Source: Chionis minor
Lineage: Eukaryota > Chordata > Aves > Charadriiformes > Chionididae
Assembly: GCA_013398295.1 (NCBI GenBank)
Contig: VZSF01008885.1
Span: forward strand, 811,153-875,152
Direction of reading: 5' to 3'
Length of the DNA: 64,000 nt
Shown here piece by piece: positions 13,101-27,141 of this stretch. Within the stretch, counting starts at the first letter, position 1. Each line of letters begins with the position of its first letter. The notes under the pieces are model-generated. The model was not told where the DNA came from, did not search any database, and saw only the letters and a list, made by a program, of their open reading frames with translations. The translations under genes and the position numbers were made by a program.

Positions 13101-16100
13101 ACAAATCCCACAGAGATGGAGAACAGAAACCAGGAGAACATGCTGATGTCCGTAACCGCTAAAGAGGCAGGAGTTCATTCAGACAACTTTATACCACAAA
13201 CTACAGCTCCATTCTACTTTACCGTCTATAACACTTAAACAACCAATTAACCTGAGCTTTTGGTCTGCTCTTTATTTGGAGGGAGAGGGCAGAGAGCAAG
13301 AAAAAAATAAATCAAAGAACATTCTAAAGTTTACTTAATCTGTCACAGGCAAAATATACTGATTCAATACAAGTATGTGCAACACAGGTCACTTATGCCT
13401 TTAAATGACTCATACGGAGTAAGTTATAGGTCTAAAATATATGATAGTAACTTATTTCCAGTATTATTTTACAACATTTTCTAGCATTTCTACTATTACA
13501 AAAATATTACGCTTGCTAAACAGCCGAAATGTTCAGCAGACACTAGGATCTAACGAACTGGATTACTCCCATGTTGACATGGCTCAGGGAACAATTAGGG
13601 TTGTCTATGTTATTTTATTTTAATATTTTTGATTTTTTTTTTTAACAGTCTTTACTCTGAATTCCCTTGCTATTATGGTACATAATTATTTTACACTTTT
13701 CTCTTTTCGAACATTTATTTGAATTTCATATTACTTTTAAAAGACCATCCCATGGCAGGATCACACTGACAGACATGATGAAAATTATTCCCTTGCAGGC
13801 GTGATAAAGTCACCCAAAATAGACAAGAAAAAATAATTTGTTTTTGGCAAAGAAATGAAAGTTATTTAATTATATTTTTGATCTTCCATTTGATTCTACT
13901 GATGAGAAACCCTAAAGCTTTACGCATTTTAAGAATAAAATCTGGATGCCAGAAGAAGGAAAAAAAGAAAGGTCCAGAAGCAAAGTGAATGAGAGCATTT
14001 GTAGAAGAGGAAGTAGGGGTGGAAGTACATGACCATGCTTGCCCAAGGGTGAAATTAAAGAAAAATAAACAGAAGTCAAGGTGAGACGATACAGTCTAGT
14101 GGAAGTAGTTCCTAATGTTGTATCTCTAATTTCAAGCCTTTCAGAAAAGTAGCCAATCAATCATTAAAAAACACTGTGCTGCAGTTACGCGATCTCAAAT
14201 GTACAAGTGAATAAACTTATTGTTATGAAATTTGCGACCGGGGCACCTCCCCAGGTCTGACTCATTTCATGAGAGGCTGAGATGCACCCCAACGCATGGC
14301 AGAGACCTGGCTCCTCTGCTGCTTGCGGAGCATCGCACAGCTGCCAAAAAAGAGAAAACCGGCTTCCATCTGGCCAGGACTCAGGCTCCTGCACTGACAC
14401 TACGTAGCTGAATTACTGAGAGCTCATCCTCTGGCAGGAACGCCAAATGATTTGTTAGCCTGCGGCTGGTATCCTCAAATACACTTTTTATACATCACCC
14501 ACACTTTCGATTAAGAGTGTGTTATCTTCCAATAAAAGCCTAACCCTCATTCCAGTCACTGAGGCGTTCCCTCAAGATCCAGTATAAAACAGATCACGTA
14601 TGATTTCATGATACAGTCACTTTTTAGGGCCAGAAGAAGCCATAAGCATACCAACCTGATTTCATGTAGTGCACAGGCCATGAAATTCACTCCATGCTAC
14701 TTCAGAGAGCCCTGACTTGGAGCGAAAGCAAGGATGGAGCTGTATGTGGGGTGGGCTTTAACTGATCAAGGAGTAACACTGCAGCCCACAAATGCTTTTA
14801 CACCTATTAACCACAGTCACACCAGGGGAGCCTAACAGATCTACCTGTATCAGTTCCCAAACCAAAATAAAACACAAGCCCTAGAGAAAATCGTTTAAAA
14901 AGCAGCCAAATCCCAGGATTTGGGTAGATGCCTGATCCAGTTAATGAAAACACTGCCTGAATAAGCACTGCAAGGTCTGGCCTAATAGCTGTATCACAGG
15001 ACTTTTGAGATACCACCCACGTGTTCGGTGTGTGGCAAAGACCACACTACAAGCTGGTGCCACCATGTGCAACTCCTTCAGGTTGCACATGAGGTAAAGA
15101 GGAATGAAATGGGAGAGCAGCTAACGTTATGCAATTATTTGCCTCATCTGCTGAGACCCATGCTAAACAAAAAAAGAAGGCTTCAGTGGTTAAAGGCAAG
15201 ACGGCGTAGATGAGCTACTCTATTTTGGAACATTAAATTCCTGCAACCTGAACTGTAGTACTACCGCATCTCTGAGTCAGAGATACAGCAATAGTTTAAG
15301 CTCTTTACCTTGGGAGATGTGATCAAAACAAAACCCTGACTAACAATTCATACTGGAGGTTAGGTTAACGAGCCTCACCTTCAAAAATAATTTGGTCTAG
15401 AAAAGCCGAAGTAGAAAAATAGCACACTAGGTAGGGCTGATGAAACCTTGCTCTTTTCACACTGACATTTGCCAAAGGAGAAGACTCAGATGAATGAAAA
15501 CACTGATAATGGCAAAACACATTTAGGCTTTAGGACGCAGATGTTTAGCCACCAGCATCTGAGCTAAAGTGACCTGCCAGTTTCACACTGACCAAAATCA
15601 GAAGCTTCCTAAGCAATGCCTGTTAAAGTGACTTGCAGCAGAAGAAGCAATAAATTAGTGTAAGGCATACAGTGGCCAGCCATGCAATCCTATTCCCACC
15701 AATATTTTGACTTCTTCCTCCATTATCCATACACTCACCTTGTTTTTTCTTCAGTTAGAAAGTATTGAGCCATTAGTCTCATTCCATTCCAAGCAAACAT
15801 AATAATAATGATAATAATGAAAACACTAAGGGAAACATCACATTGCTCTTGCTCATCTGAAATATTATCCAGCTCCTTCACCTGTGACTAAATCAGGCTG
15901 TTTTGCATGGTGTGCCTAAACGTGAAAAGAGAATGATACTATTTTTATGTTACTGATGCTTAAACACAATGGCACCAGTTAGCAGAAAAAAGAAGTGTCC
16001 ATGCTAACATCCCAAATATACTTAGAGAGACACCCAGAATACTGCCATTTATACTGTAAAATGGCCAAGTCCTGCTACCAGGGCACTCTGTTCTGTTCTC

Positions 16101-19100
16101 AGCGCTCTCAAATCTCCACTGAGCTTTTTTAAGGATGCTCAGTTCAGCAGACAGCAGGCTACAACCATGCAGACAGCCACTGCACGCTGAGCTCCCTGCA
16201 GATGGCAAATCCTGTGGCTGAACTGTGAAAACCAGAAGGTTAAAATATCGTTAACTGGCGAGACAGCTAGTGAGATTTCCCAGCATTATTCATGAAGTTA
16301 TAGTCAGGTTCATGTTGGTTAAACGAATTCTTACTAACCAGGCGCGCTTGTGGGATAACAGAGCCAAGACTGTTTCTAAGCAGGCTGGAATCACTGCTGG
16401 CATTGCGTCCTCTGCATGTTGTGAGCAAACACACATCCTTTAGATGCACTCAGACTACTACCGTGATTTTGGAACGACACTACAGCTCTCACCTCACCAT
16501 CTGTGCCTGGTGCCACAACTCTCTAGCGCTGACCCCTCTACTAACTCTTAAGCCTGGAAAGGTAACATTAGTTGGAATAGGTTTTATTACTACTCAATAA
16601 TTACATTAGTCTTCCTTTTGTTTATTAATAGCAAACCATGAAAGCAGTCAGAAGACAATTTCTGGAGGGGTCAATGACTAAAGATACGATTACGCAAGCC
16701 TGAGGCTAGCTCAGAAATACTCGCACTGTATGGTATGTCCCCTGAAGTTATAGGTGCTGTACAGACTTCAGTGTGGTTGTCCTTTCTTAATCGCTTATCA
16801 ACAATCACTTTCAATAAGGCTATTTAAATAAACAGATATAAAAGTTTATTGCGTAGCAACAGTGATTTATAAACTCTCCTATGGGGACTTGCACTATTAC
16901 AATGCAACTTCAAGGTGCATTTGCACTGCATTGCTGAGCAGTAGTATTCCAGACTGTGCTCTATTTTTGTGCCCACAGACTTTTTAACCTCACAACCACC
17001 TACTGAGAATCACTCTCTAGAGGCTTGAAGACTGTAGATTAAGGCTCTACAGCAGTAAAGTGCTTTCTTTAGTGTTTGTTTACAAGGGACGCAGAAGACA
17101 GAATAGTTTTGAAAGAACCAGAGAAAAACAACATATACAACTACTGAAATTCTGACGTGATTTACTGTGCTGACTAATTCCTAGTTTATAATACACTTAC
17201 AAGCTAGTGGGCACTTCGGTGGAAAACAGCTGACAGTACTATAAGATAATATTCCCACCAATAGCTGTTTCAACTAGAAACAGCCTTAAAACTGTGTCCA
17301 TCTCATGCGAAGCTGGGGAAGAATTACGTTTATGATTAACTGCTTAAGTAAGTGCAAACCTTAACATTCCTAACTGTGAACTAACAGATCATTTCTCCTT
17401 TAATGAAAATCCTCTAGGAGTATGTTACTGAAGTTCACCCATTCACCCTTACACAAAAATATCCCACAAAAACAGGTGTACAATGGTAGTTGAGGGAGAA
17501 TCTGCAGAACTAAACCTATGTCATTCCACCTACCTCCTTGACAAAGGTTTTAATCAATCTGTCTACAAATGGTGGCAAGATACAGTTACTTCAGAAAACC
17601 TACACACCCTAATGTACCAAAGAGGGCAGAAACAAAAAATTAAAGTGTGTGGACCACAGTAAAGAGGCATCTCGGCTCAGCTCCAGAGCACCCCTTAGAT
17701 CCAAAAGGGCTTCCCAAAACATCAGAAATACATATTTTTTGGCAGAAATTAATTTAATCAATAGCAGCTAACTCTATGTCTTTACACGCTGCAGGCCAGA
17801 AAGTATCTGTGCTTTTTCTGAAACTTAGATTCAGTTAATCTCTTAAACTAGATGGTCCCAGGCAGGAGAGACACAAAGCACGGCAGGCAGGCCTACTGAA
17901 GCCATTTATTTTCCAGCAACACTGAGCTCTCCTAAAGGGGGGTAAGCCTCTGTGCTTCCTCTCAAGTTGCCCTTGGAGAAGCACTCGTGAACTTGTCACG
18001 GCTGACCTTACATCAAATTTCTTGGGGTGGGGAGGGGAAGGCTGCATCCAAGTCCAATGCCCACTGTTCCTATGTATTCAGAAGTCCAAAGCTGCTGTCA
18101 CACTGGAGGACAAACAATGAGACACAATTTACTCCCTTTGGATTGCCCAATCTAGGACACCAAAGACATGAATCTCCCCCTGTTATTTAAATTACAGAAG
18201 AAGCCAGCACCAGAACTGCAGGGCTGACAAACTTCTCTTTAGAAAAAAATCCCCTAAAAGATCTAACGATGTGTTTTTGTGAGATAAGGTTTACATTCAC
18301 TTGCTGAGAAACAGAATCAGAGATGCCAGGACATTCCTTACTCTCTTAATCATCTTCTTAATTAGCATTTATAATTCAGTCTTCATTCATACTCCATCAC
18401 ACAGTAAGAAATCATGTACATCAGTATATTAAAAAAGGTTAACGAAGCAAATATGCAGTGTCAATGAAATAAAGAAACACCCAACTTCCATACAACAGTC
18501 TTAACTGTTGTCAGACACAGTATTTATGGGATGCCACAGGTGCTTTTACCAGGAAATTCCACTGCTTCGGGTGATTTTCTATGTATTTTCCTGGTGCTCA
18601 AAATTTCTTACGACAACCACGTATCTTTTGCTTTCACTTTTAAGACATTCTGTTCTTTCTAGACGACACAGGAATCAAGTACTTCTTAGTTTAAATCAAA
18701 ATTTAAGTACTTTGATTTATTATAAGCACATCTTGAACTCAATTGTAAAGTAATAAACCCTACTCCAACTCTACACTGGCGTTAAGAGACCTACATTAAT
18801 TAAAAAACCAGATAGTCTGATTAAAAAGAAAACTGCAAACATTAACACAGAAAAATACCCATATAACACCAAACAGCTGATTAGTAGGCCTCTGAAGTTT
18901 GACCTCGATTTATCAAGTAAGAACAGAAATGTTTTAATGATTTTTATATGTCAGCAACACCTATTTGTTTAGTTAGCTTCCATTTAAAATTCTGTTTAAT
19001 GTATCCAGTAGGCACATGTGGTACTTAACAGATTTTAAATCTCACAAAATAAAAAAAGGATGTGCTATCAACTGAGCACTTAACAGCCTCATGCAGTACA

Positions 19101-22100
19101 AACTAGAGCACACTATGAAGAAAATCTTGATAAATCAGGCATGTCAACACACCCAGACAGTATCAAATGGGAGAGGAAGCAGCCAAATACCCTCCCTCTT
19201 TATCACACACATTCAAATCAGGGACGATTATTTTACTGATGCGTAGCACTGGTTCAGGACACAGGAGACATACAAGAGCCTGGGCCATTACGGACTTTAC
19301 AGAGTAAAACCAAGATCTTGCACCATGCCAGTCAGCAAACTAGAAGCCATGGCAATGCTGTTCATGTTATGAAACAGAAAACATTACCAAGACAGCAAAA
19401 TTATCTGCCGCTTAGGAGCTTTAAATGCCAGTCGAAGATAACCCAATGCAAACATGCTTGAGGCTGCTCCGTAAGTACTGATGGGGCATCACAGCAGTGA
19501 CAGCAAGATTGTGTAGACATGCCTGAGCTAGCTGCAATCTCAGCAGAGCCTACAGAACGCACACAAGAAGCAGGGCACATTATAACCTTATAACATGAAC
19601 TGCCGTAGTTACACTAGAAATGGCAAAAGGCACACATACCTCAAAGGCATGCGCCAAACCCCACGATAATTTAGAGCTGGTCTTTTAACTAAGAGAAAAG
19701 ATTTCCATCTCCTTGTCAAAAACAAACAGGCAGCAATATTAATGACATCTGATTTCCTTCAGCTTCCCTGTCTTGTCAGGACTGACTTTGATACCAAAAA
19801 AAGTCTCTCTGAAGGTTTTCTCAATTCTAGGGCATGTAATTGACTGAACTCTGGATCTCATCTACAGCTCTCCTCTGAGTGGGATGGTTACGAGGCCTCT
19901 CCTCTCTACCAGCCACCAACTTTCCAGAGACTTACCTTTCTCTCTGCCAATTAAAGTGAAATCAAATCAACGGAAAAAAAAAAACCCAAATAAATGAACA
20001 AAATTTTTTCAAGAAAATACAGGCAAAGAACATCATCAAATAAACTTCATCTTATATGAAAATCACATTCAAATCTGGTTTTGCGTGGCTACACAAGTTG
20101 CTGGCAGACTATGCTGAAACAAGGCTGGCTGTCCCATCTGAAAGCTGCCACCTGGGAACACTGAATGGAAACAGAAGAGGGAAGGGATTAACTACAGAGT
20201 TTCCTCCTCACAATGGATAAAAACCGAAACAAAGAAATCCTGGACTAGGTGATGTCACTGGGAGTTTTGCCACTGACCTTGCAGAAAGCCAAGTTTTCAG
20301 CCTGGCAGAACCTCAACAGAGCTCAGTTTCATCTCTGTGTTGACAGCCCTGCTTGCTGCCTCCCCCAACTTGAACACAACTTTCAAGCACCAGGACAAAG
20401 CCGAACGCCAGCAGCATCGCACCTAGAGAAGCTTTGGGATGCTGAGAGCAACTGCACGGTACTGCCTTGGACAGGCAATCAGCTGCCTTTCAGATCTGCA
20501 AAGGCACAGTTCTGTTATGTTCTTACTACATCTTATCGAAAATTGAAGTTATCAAATATAACTAATGTATTAAAAAAAAAAAAAGAGAAAAAACCCCAGA
20601 AATAAAAATATCAATTAAAAAAGCAAGCAAGCCTATCTTTATGAGTTACCACCCCGACTTTGTATCACTTCTGATTCTAAGATCAGCCAGAGAGGTCAAG
20701 GAAACCTGAGGATGCAAGACAAAGTCGGAGCTGCCACACCACAACCTCTTTGGTCACCTCCTCTGAAATAGGAAGGTCAGTGGCATAGTGATAATTGGTG
20801 AAATTACCAGCATACAGACAGCACTCCCTGAGCCAGGGCCTAACAGTTGCTCACTTGACACATGCTGGCACTGTTCTTCCCAAAGAGAGACGAGGACACT
20901 CAACCACTAGCAGATCCAGCATCCTCTCCGATGTTTATCGGACTTTTCCAGCCAGGAAAATCATGGGTGCAGCTTACAGAGCAAGGTTCCTCCAAACACT
21001 GCTCTTCTGCGGAGCCCAACACAAACTGCACCCAAGCAAAGCAGGAAGGCAGGAGAAACACAGAGGGAAATCTACCAAAACAAAAGTGAAAGGGACTCGC
21101 TTTCGTAGCGGAGTCAGAGGTTTTCCACTCCGAATATGAAAGTACAGATGGTGAAAAGGGAGTTAAAAGATTTAGAGACAGCATTTCAAGTTCCCAAAAG
21201 TCAGAACTGGCCCCTTAATAAGTAATATAGAGTTCCAGTATTTCTGACAGATCCTCCAGAAAAAAATGCTGCCTTTTATTCTGGAACTAAACCAAAAAAA
21301 ATGCATATTTTTCCACACTTCCTGAAGCAGAAGTAATAACCTCCACTATAAGATCTTGTTTATAGTGTTGTTTGAGTGCCATGCTTGAAGTATAGGCTCT
21401 AGCAAAGGTACGCATAAAAGCTTTTTCCTGCTCTCACACTCCTCTTATAGTACAAATTACACCAAAAAATATTGCTGGTCTATATAAAAAAAACCATACT
21501 TTTTTCCACAAAATTCCACAAAATTAACTTCAAAAGGTAGACTACTCAAGAGTTCAGGTTAATTAAAAGCAGTGTCATTACAAGAGCTCTATTTCAAGAT
21601 TTTGGCAGCCCTCTTTATCTTACTACATCAGACCGTGTAAAATCTTACACTCGGTGGGCTACCACAGGCTCATGAGATATCCAGAAACAGGACTGCTGTG
21701 TGGCTAATACGTTGACAGAACTGAACAAAAGCATTGGTAGCTTTCATTACGCAAACCTAAATTTTGGGGTTTGTTTCTTACAAGCACCAAAAAATAGAAC
21801 TTCCTCCTCTGTGGGGTTCCTGGTTAACTCAGGCGTGCCGGAGTACATGTGCCTAATCCCACTCACATCTGCCTACAGTGAATCATTAACCCAGTCCTGG
21901 AGCAGGAAGGTAAGCAGCAACCAGCCTTAGCCCTGTGTACCATTCATCAGCCTGAGCTGCTGAACGAATATTGAACCCAATGGAAAAGCAGGGAGTAACC
22001 AGGGTCAGAGGAGCTGGGAGGAATTTTGACTAACACAGGCACTAGGACCACCAGGCTTCTTCCCGCAGGCCACCACCTTGTGTCCCAAGTCTAACTCTAG

Positions 22101-24258
22101 CCCTGAAGAAACGACAGCGATGCCATCCGAGTTACTCCCACGAGCTCACCCGAGCCCCTGCCCTTCAGGATAAACGCTGCTGAATGAGCATGGGCTACTC
22201 ACACCAGTGTGGGAAGGGTGCAATGTTTTGTGGCACTGTCCTTTCAGGGAAACAAATCATCCCACACCTGTGGCTGCTGCACACCGTAATTGAGAAAAGC
22301 ACAGGCGCGTTTCTCCCCTTCGCAGGACATACAGCACGTACATGCTGCTTTCCCCTTAGCAAAACGATACCGTGCGTGTGTGTGTGACTTAGTACGGACA
22401 CTACCAGGCTATATGCCGTTGTTTCTGCTCTGGAGTCAGGGGTAACATATTAAAAGTGGGATTAAATACTCTATAAATTGCATCCTTATTTACATTCAGC
22501 TACTTCTATGCAGTGTTGCTTTGTTTCCCATGCAACTTCTGATACAATACTCCTCTACTGTACTTTGAATAAAGAAATTATTAGAGACTTCTACTGTCAC
22601 AGGCACGAGCAAAGCAAGCTGATTGCTCCTTGCTGCTCTGTGGAAGTCACCAAATGCTGCTGGAAAAGCAAGGATGCTTCCAACCCAGACTGCAGCTACC
22701 CCAAGCCTCCTAGCAGGCCATGTTCAGTCTCACAGCATCAGGGAACAGGACAGCCAGCAAAGGATTGATTTGTTCAGGAAGCTGCTAGACCAAACTTTTT
22801 TCTCTCACCTGGATCGAGTAGGCTATTATATGCCAAAAATATTACCACGCAATAATGGAAGACATAAGAGATCCATAACCATCTGTGTGTCATCACTGCC
22901 CACGTTCAGAGCTAGGGAAAGAGACGCTGCAGGCATTTACACACCATGGAGTCATTTGTTGACACTACTGTCAATATCAAATCCTCACAAGAGGATGTGC
23001 TGTTTTTTGACAGAGCAGCTGGTCTGCTAGGTCAGAAGCATGGTAACAGAGCACACTGAAGTGAGCGTCAGAACTCATGTTCTCTGCTTTCAAATATCAC
23101 GTATTCTTTGCGCTTTGTATACGGCAGCAAATGAATGCCTGGAGGCAGATGCCTCCTAACATAAACCTGACATAAGCAGGAACACAAAAAGTCACCCCCT
23201 GAGTGAATCAAACACATATACGCACGCAGGTGCACATATACAGAGATTAGCCAAAATACTATTTGCAAGCACTCCTGTTTCCCTGTCGATATCCAAAGAC
23301 TCATTAATGCATTGACTTTATTCCAATTATCCTGACCACGCTACTGTTAAAAGCAAGCTATGCTTTGTCACAGATAACCTTGACCACAGGATTAGGTCCA
23401 GAGAGACAGGGTAGGAGAAGAATGAGAATTTCATTTCACCACTGCTTCTTCTCTCAAGGTAAATAATGAATTAAAAGTTTAATCTTTCACTGAATACCAG
23501 GCATGTTGATAGTCTTGGCAAATGACAACTAAATTAAACATATATGAACGGTGTCACATAACAAGTCCAACTGCTTATTTTTAAACTTGGAAGAGTCTAA
23601 ACAATTGAAAATATCTGGGTTGGGCTTACAAAGTAATTCCACACACCCTTTTCACGCACTCAGTCTGCATAGCTGGTAGTAGTAGATGGTACTGAAAAGA
23701 GAGAAGAAATCTGAAAGACAAAGAAAAAACTTCCTATACTCATGACATTAATGAGAAAATAGTATGTAGCTTCATATTGTTTTTAATTTCTGCTGCAGAA
23801 AAGGATGGGACAGGCTTAGGATGGGAAAAAAACCACACCTGTGTATGATATCAGCACTAGCATGAAAAACAAAAAACTTGATAAAAATAAAATAACCTAA
23901 CCTTAACCTCACTTAACACTTAAGTCTCTCCCTTGAATTAGCAAACTTACACCCATGAGGAACTGGTGTCAAGTAGACAAGCAGTAGGCTTTTGCATTTA
24001 ATTATGCATATACATACAAAAAGGGAATTTCTGTCAATCCCTAAACATCTTCACAGTTGAAACAAGAAACAACTAATGTTAACAGAAATCTTACTCCGGC
24101 TGCATTCGGTCTTATTTAACAAGTAACTTCTCCAGCTAATTAATTCAACCACTTTGCAGTTTCTGCTTCTGCCAGTCTGAAGAAAAGCCGCAGACATACA
24201 TCGCCCAAACACGACTACGTATCTCCAACTATTTTCCTAGACATTTTCTTGACATAAA
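10173..24258. other. Intron 1 segment without recognised genes
   Basis: 14 kb of AT-rich DNA. Apart from the low-complexity tract at 12171-12300 and an 11-base-arm hairpin at 11289-11317, I see no element. Open frames here are short (135 codons or fewer), lack motifs and match chance expectation. Confidence 0.75.
12171..12300. repeat. A/C-rich low-complexity tract
   Basis: About 130 bases made almost entirely of A and C (runs such as AAAACCCAAAACAC and AAACAAAAAAACCC). It has no strict repeat unit. A similar short (CAAAA)n-like tract lies at 12845-12895. Confidence 0.85.
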
Positions 24259-25337
24259 TTGGGGGGGGGCGGAGGGGAAGAGTATTTAAAGGACAACACA
24301 CACAGGCCTGCACATCTAACTGGAAAGGCCAGTCTTCCTCCCAGCGCCCCACCGATGGCAGCCAGCTGGGTTCATGCTGGTCCCGCAGGTGAAGCGTGGG
24401 CAGCGCAGGGGCTGGGCGCCGCCATTTCTTCCCGACGCCTCTTCCTCCTCACCCCTCGCCTCCCCCCTCAGCCATCTCCTCCGCGGGCTGCACTCCCTTC
24501 GGGCCTCTACCAGCTCAGCCATGGCCTCGCAGCTCCCTCCTCTCAGCTTTTTCTGCCCTTTCTTAGGGATGCTTTCCCCACGGTGCCCACCCGCGGCTGC
24601 GGGGCTCAGCCCTGCTCTGCGCTGGGGCCATCGGAGCCGGCTGGAAGCGTCTGTGTCCATCTGTGTCCTGCGCGGGGCAGCCCACGCCCCTCACCACAGA
24701 GACCACCCCTGCACACCCCACTCCAACACCTGGCCAGTTATGCAGAGTGCACTTAAGAATTAGTGCCACTGGCTAAAATGAAGAAGCAGGGAGGATGCTT
24801 CACGTGCCATTTGGCTTTGCCAGTCAAGGTGACTTGCCCAGGAATCTGCAGCAGAGGCACAAGTAGAGGCTGTGGGAGAGTGAGGTCCCATCCATTCCTC
24901 TGCTGCAAAGAGACAACCTCCATCCATAAGCCAGGCAGATGCCTCCACCTCTTCCAGCTCATCCAGTTTCTCCTTTTCTGGCAACACAGACACCACAGCG
25001 AAGTGCTCAGACACTGCGGGAAGCGGAGAGCTAACAGAGATGAAGAGAGAAATGACAGCTCCTCACAATGTGCCCAGTGATCTACCAACAGGCCAGCCTG
25101 CAGCACCCCGGCTGCCCGAGACCCAACAAGTGGTGAAGCATCAGGCTGTGTGCAAGGAGCCTTGGGCGAGACAGTTCAGCCTCTGGCTACAGAAGAACAC
25201 AAACCAACAGCGGCAGCTGAAGCCACCATCAGCAGGTCCCACTCAAATCCAGGTTCATGCTGAGCTCAAGAAGGCTATGCAGTGGAAACAATGCAAAACT
25301 CTTAGGGCCAGTTCATCTCTCCCCCTGAGCCACCCAG
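24259..25337. other. GC-rich intronic block, CpG-rich at its left end
   Basis: About 1 kb of GC-rich sequence isolated within the AT-rich intron. The left part (about 24.30-24.72 kb) is rich in CG dinucleotides and carries a YY1-like site (GCCGCCATTT, 24418-24427; AAATGGCGGC on the minus strand). On the minus strand a possible donor GTGAGG begins at 24452. The right part (24.76-25.3 kb) is moderately GC-rich and includes AGGTGACTTGCCCAGGAATC, weakly reminiscent of a MIR core. Several frames are open for 80-165 codons, but none shows a recognised domain and they overlap on both strands. It could be an alternative COBL promoter, an unrelated GC-rich insertion or a decayed retrocopy. I cannot choose between these. 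Confidence 0.45.
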
Positions 25338-25792
25338 TTCACAGAATGGTTTGGGTTGGAAGGGACCTTAAAGATCACCTAGTTCAAACCCCTCTGCCAT
25401 GCCAGGGACACCTCCCACTAGACCTGGTTGCTCAAAGCCCCATCCAATGAACACCTCGGGGATGGGGCATCCACAGCTTCTCTGGGAAACCTGTTCCAGT
25501 GCCTCACCACCCTCACAGTAAAGGATTTCTTGCTAACATCTACTCTAAATCTACCCTCTTTCAGTTTAAGACCATTACTCCTCATCCTATCACTACAATG
25601 CCTGATAAGGGGACCCTCCCCATCTTTCCTATAGGCCCCTCTTAAGTACCGGAAGCCCGGAGTCTTCTCCAGGCTGAACAACCCCAACTCTCTCAGCCTG
25701 CCTGCAGAGGAGTGGTGCTCCAGCCCTCTGATCATCTTCGTAAGCCTCCTCTGGAGTCGATCCAACAGGTTGGACTTCTCCACATCAAACGT
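25338..25792 (-). mobile_element. CR1 LINE, 5'-truncated, minus strand
   Basis: The 3' terminus is at the low-coordinate end (plus-strand AGAATGGTTTGGGTTGGAAG, then GACCTTAAAGATCACCTAG). Reading leftwards from 25783 the minus strand encodes the CR1 RT tail: [49 protein letters not shown]. It is well preserved apart from a short internal loss after LFSLEK. It is the only CR1 here in the same orientation as COBL and directly abuts the GC-rich block to its left. Confidence 0.92.
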
Positions 25793-27122
25793 GGTATGTG
25801 CTTTACGAACTACACAAGAAAACTATGAAGGCCAATGAGAATCTTCACTTGGGGCGAAGAGATGGCAGAATTCCTTGTTCTAAGGCTGCCACCGGGGGAT
25901 GACACACTGCCACAGGATTTTGGCAAGAACACTTCAGTCTTACCTGTGTCCTGCAGCTTTGGTTGGCAGTACACCTACAGAGGCACTGTCAACACAGAAT
26001 CTCCAATCATTTCAAGAAAAATTAAGCTAGATTTAATTTTGGCCCTCATTTTGCCCCCCACTCACTCAAATCTAGCATGCTAGTGATACAGCAATGTGTA
26101 ATTTGTAAGTGATGAATACTTTTAGACAAACTTTAATCAAACTTTGGAAGCCTACCATTCAAACAAGCCAGAGCCCTTCTTTAATTAAAATGAACGTACA
26201 AAACTTTCACGAATACAGAGATAAAATAAACCACCCAAGCATCCAGTGAAGTCAAATACATTAAGAAGTACGTGTATACACAGCAGTTTCTTAAAGCCAA
26301 CTCAGAGAATGCTACTTCAATGCCAAACGCTGAAGCAAGGCAAATGCAGCTTGCTCTTACAGTAACACAGCACACAGATGCATCAACATACCTGGATGGT
26401 GGCAGACAGGCTCTGTACACTGTCCAAACTACAAAACCCCATCCCCATGTTTTTACTTCAGATTTTCTACTACCTTGTTACTGAATACACGCCAGTAAAC
26501 CAAAGATTGCAAGCATTAAAATACTAACTTCTCACACAGGTTAAGTCAGCAGTGATGGTCTTAAAAACAAAGAGCCAAATTGTGATATTCCTGCTGAACT
26601 CAGGGTCTTCAAAAACAAGATGCTGTTTAAAAAAAAGTAACTCATGACACAGAGGTACCTGTTACTGTTAGTAAGGCACCTGGTACTCCCTGCAGACGTC
26701 CTTCTGCTCACACCCTCGCACCCTTTTTCTGAGTCAAGAGAGCTACAGTGGCCGGAACGCAGCTTTCTGAGATCAGGAGAGTCTCCTGATCGTTGGATGT
26801 GGCCACCTGTTGGCAAAACGGGTGTGTAAAACCTCATCAAGGAGCATGTCTCTATTTAAATGACTCGCATTTATAGCATTACTTTTGTTTCTCCTGGGAG
26901 GGAAGACAAGGAGAGAGGGGGGAAAAGTGAAAAAAAAAAAAAGGTATTTATTCACATTGATACTGTGATACTGAACACTTGTCTCTCAATGCTGGTACAT
27001 ATTTTTAAGGACTTGTCAATTCGGTCAGTAGTTCGACCCCAATATTACGGGAGCACAGACACAGGACCAGCGAGGCCACGGGCCACCCGGGGGAGCTCTG
27101 CCACCCACCACACCACCAGCAG

Positions 27123-27141
27123 CCTCCCTCCCTCCCTCCCT
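27123..27141. repeat. (TCCC)n-type microsatellite
   Basis: About four to five tandem CCTC units within a GC-rich patch of intron 1. Confidence 0.85.

Noticed and set aside
22623..23030. 135-codon plus-strand frame in intron 1
   Set aside because: It has no motif, no coherent composition and no good flanking splice sites; consistent with chance in 64 kb.
24259..24756. 165-codon plus-strand open frame
   Set aside because: It is a Pro/Ser/Ala-rich, GC-driven frame with overlapping frames on both strands and no recognisable domain. The block is kept only as a regulatory or unknown feature.
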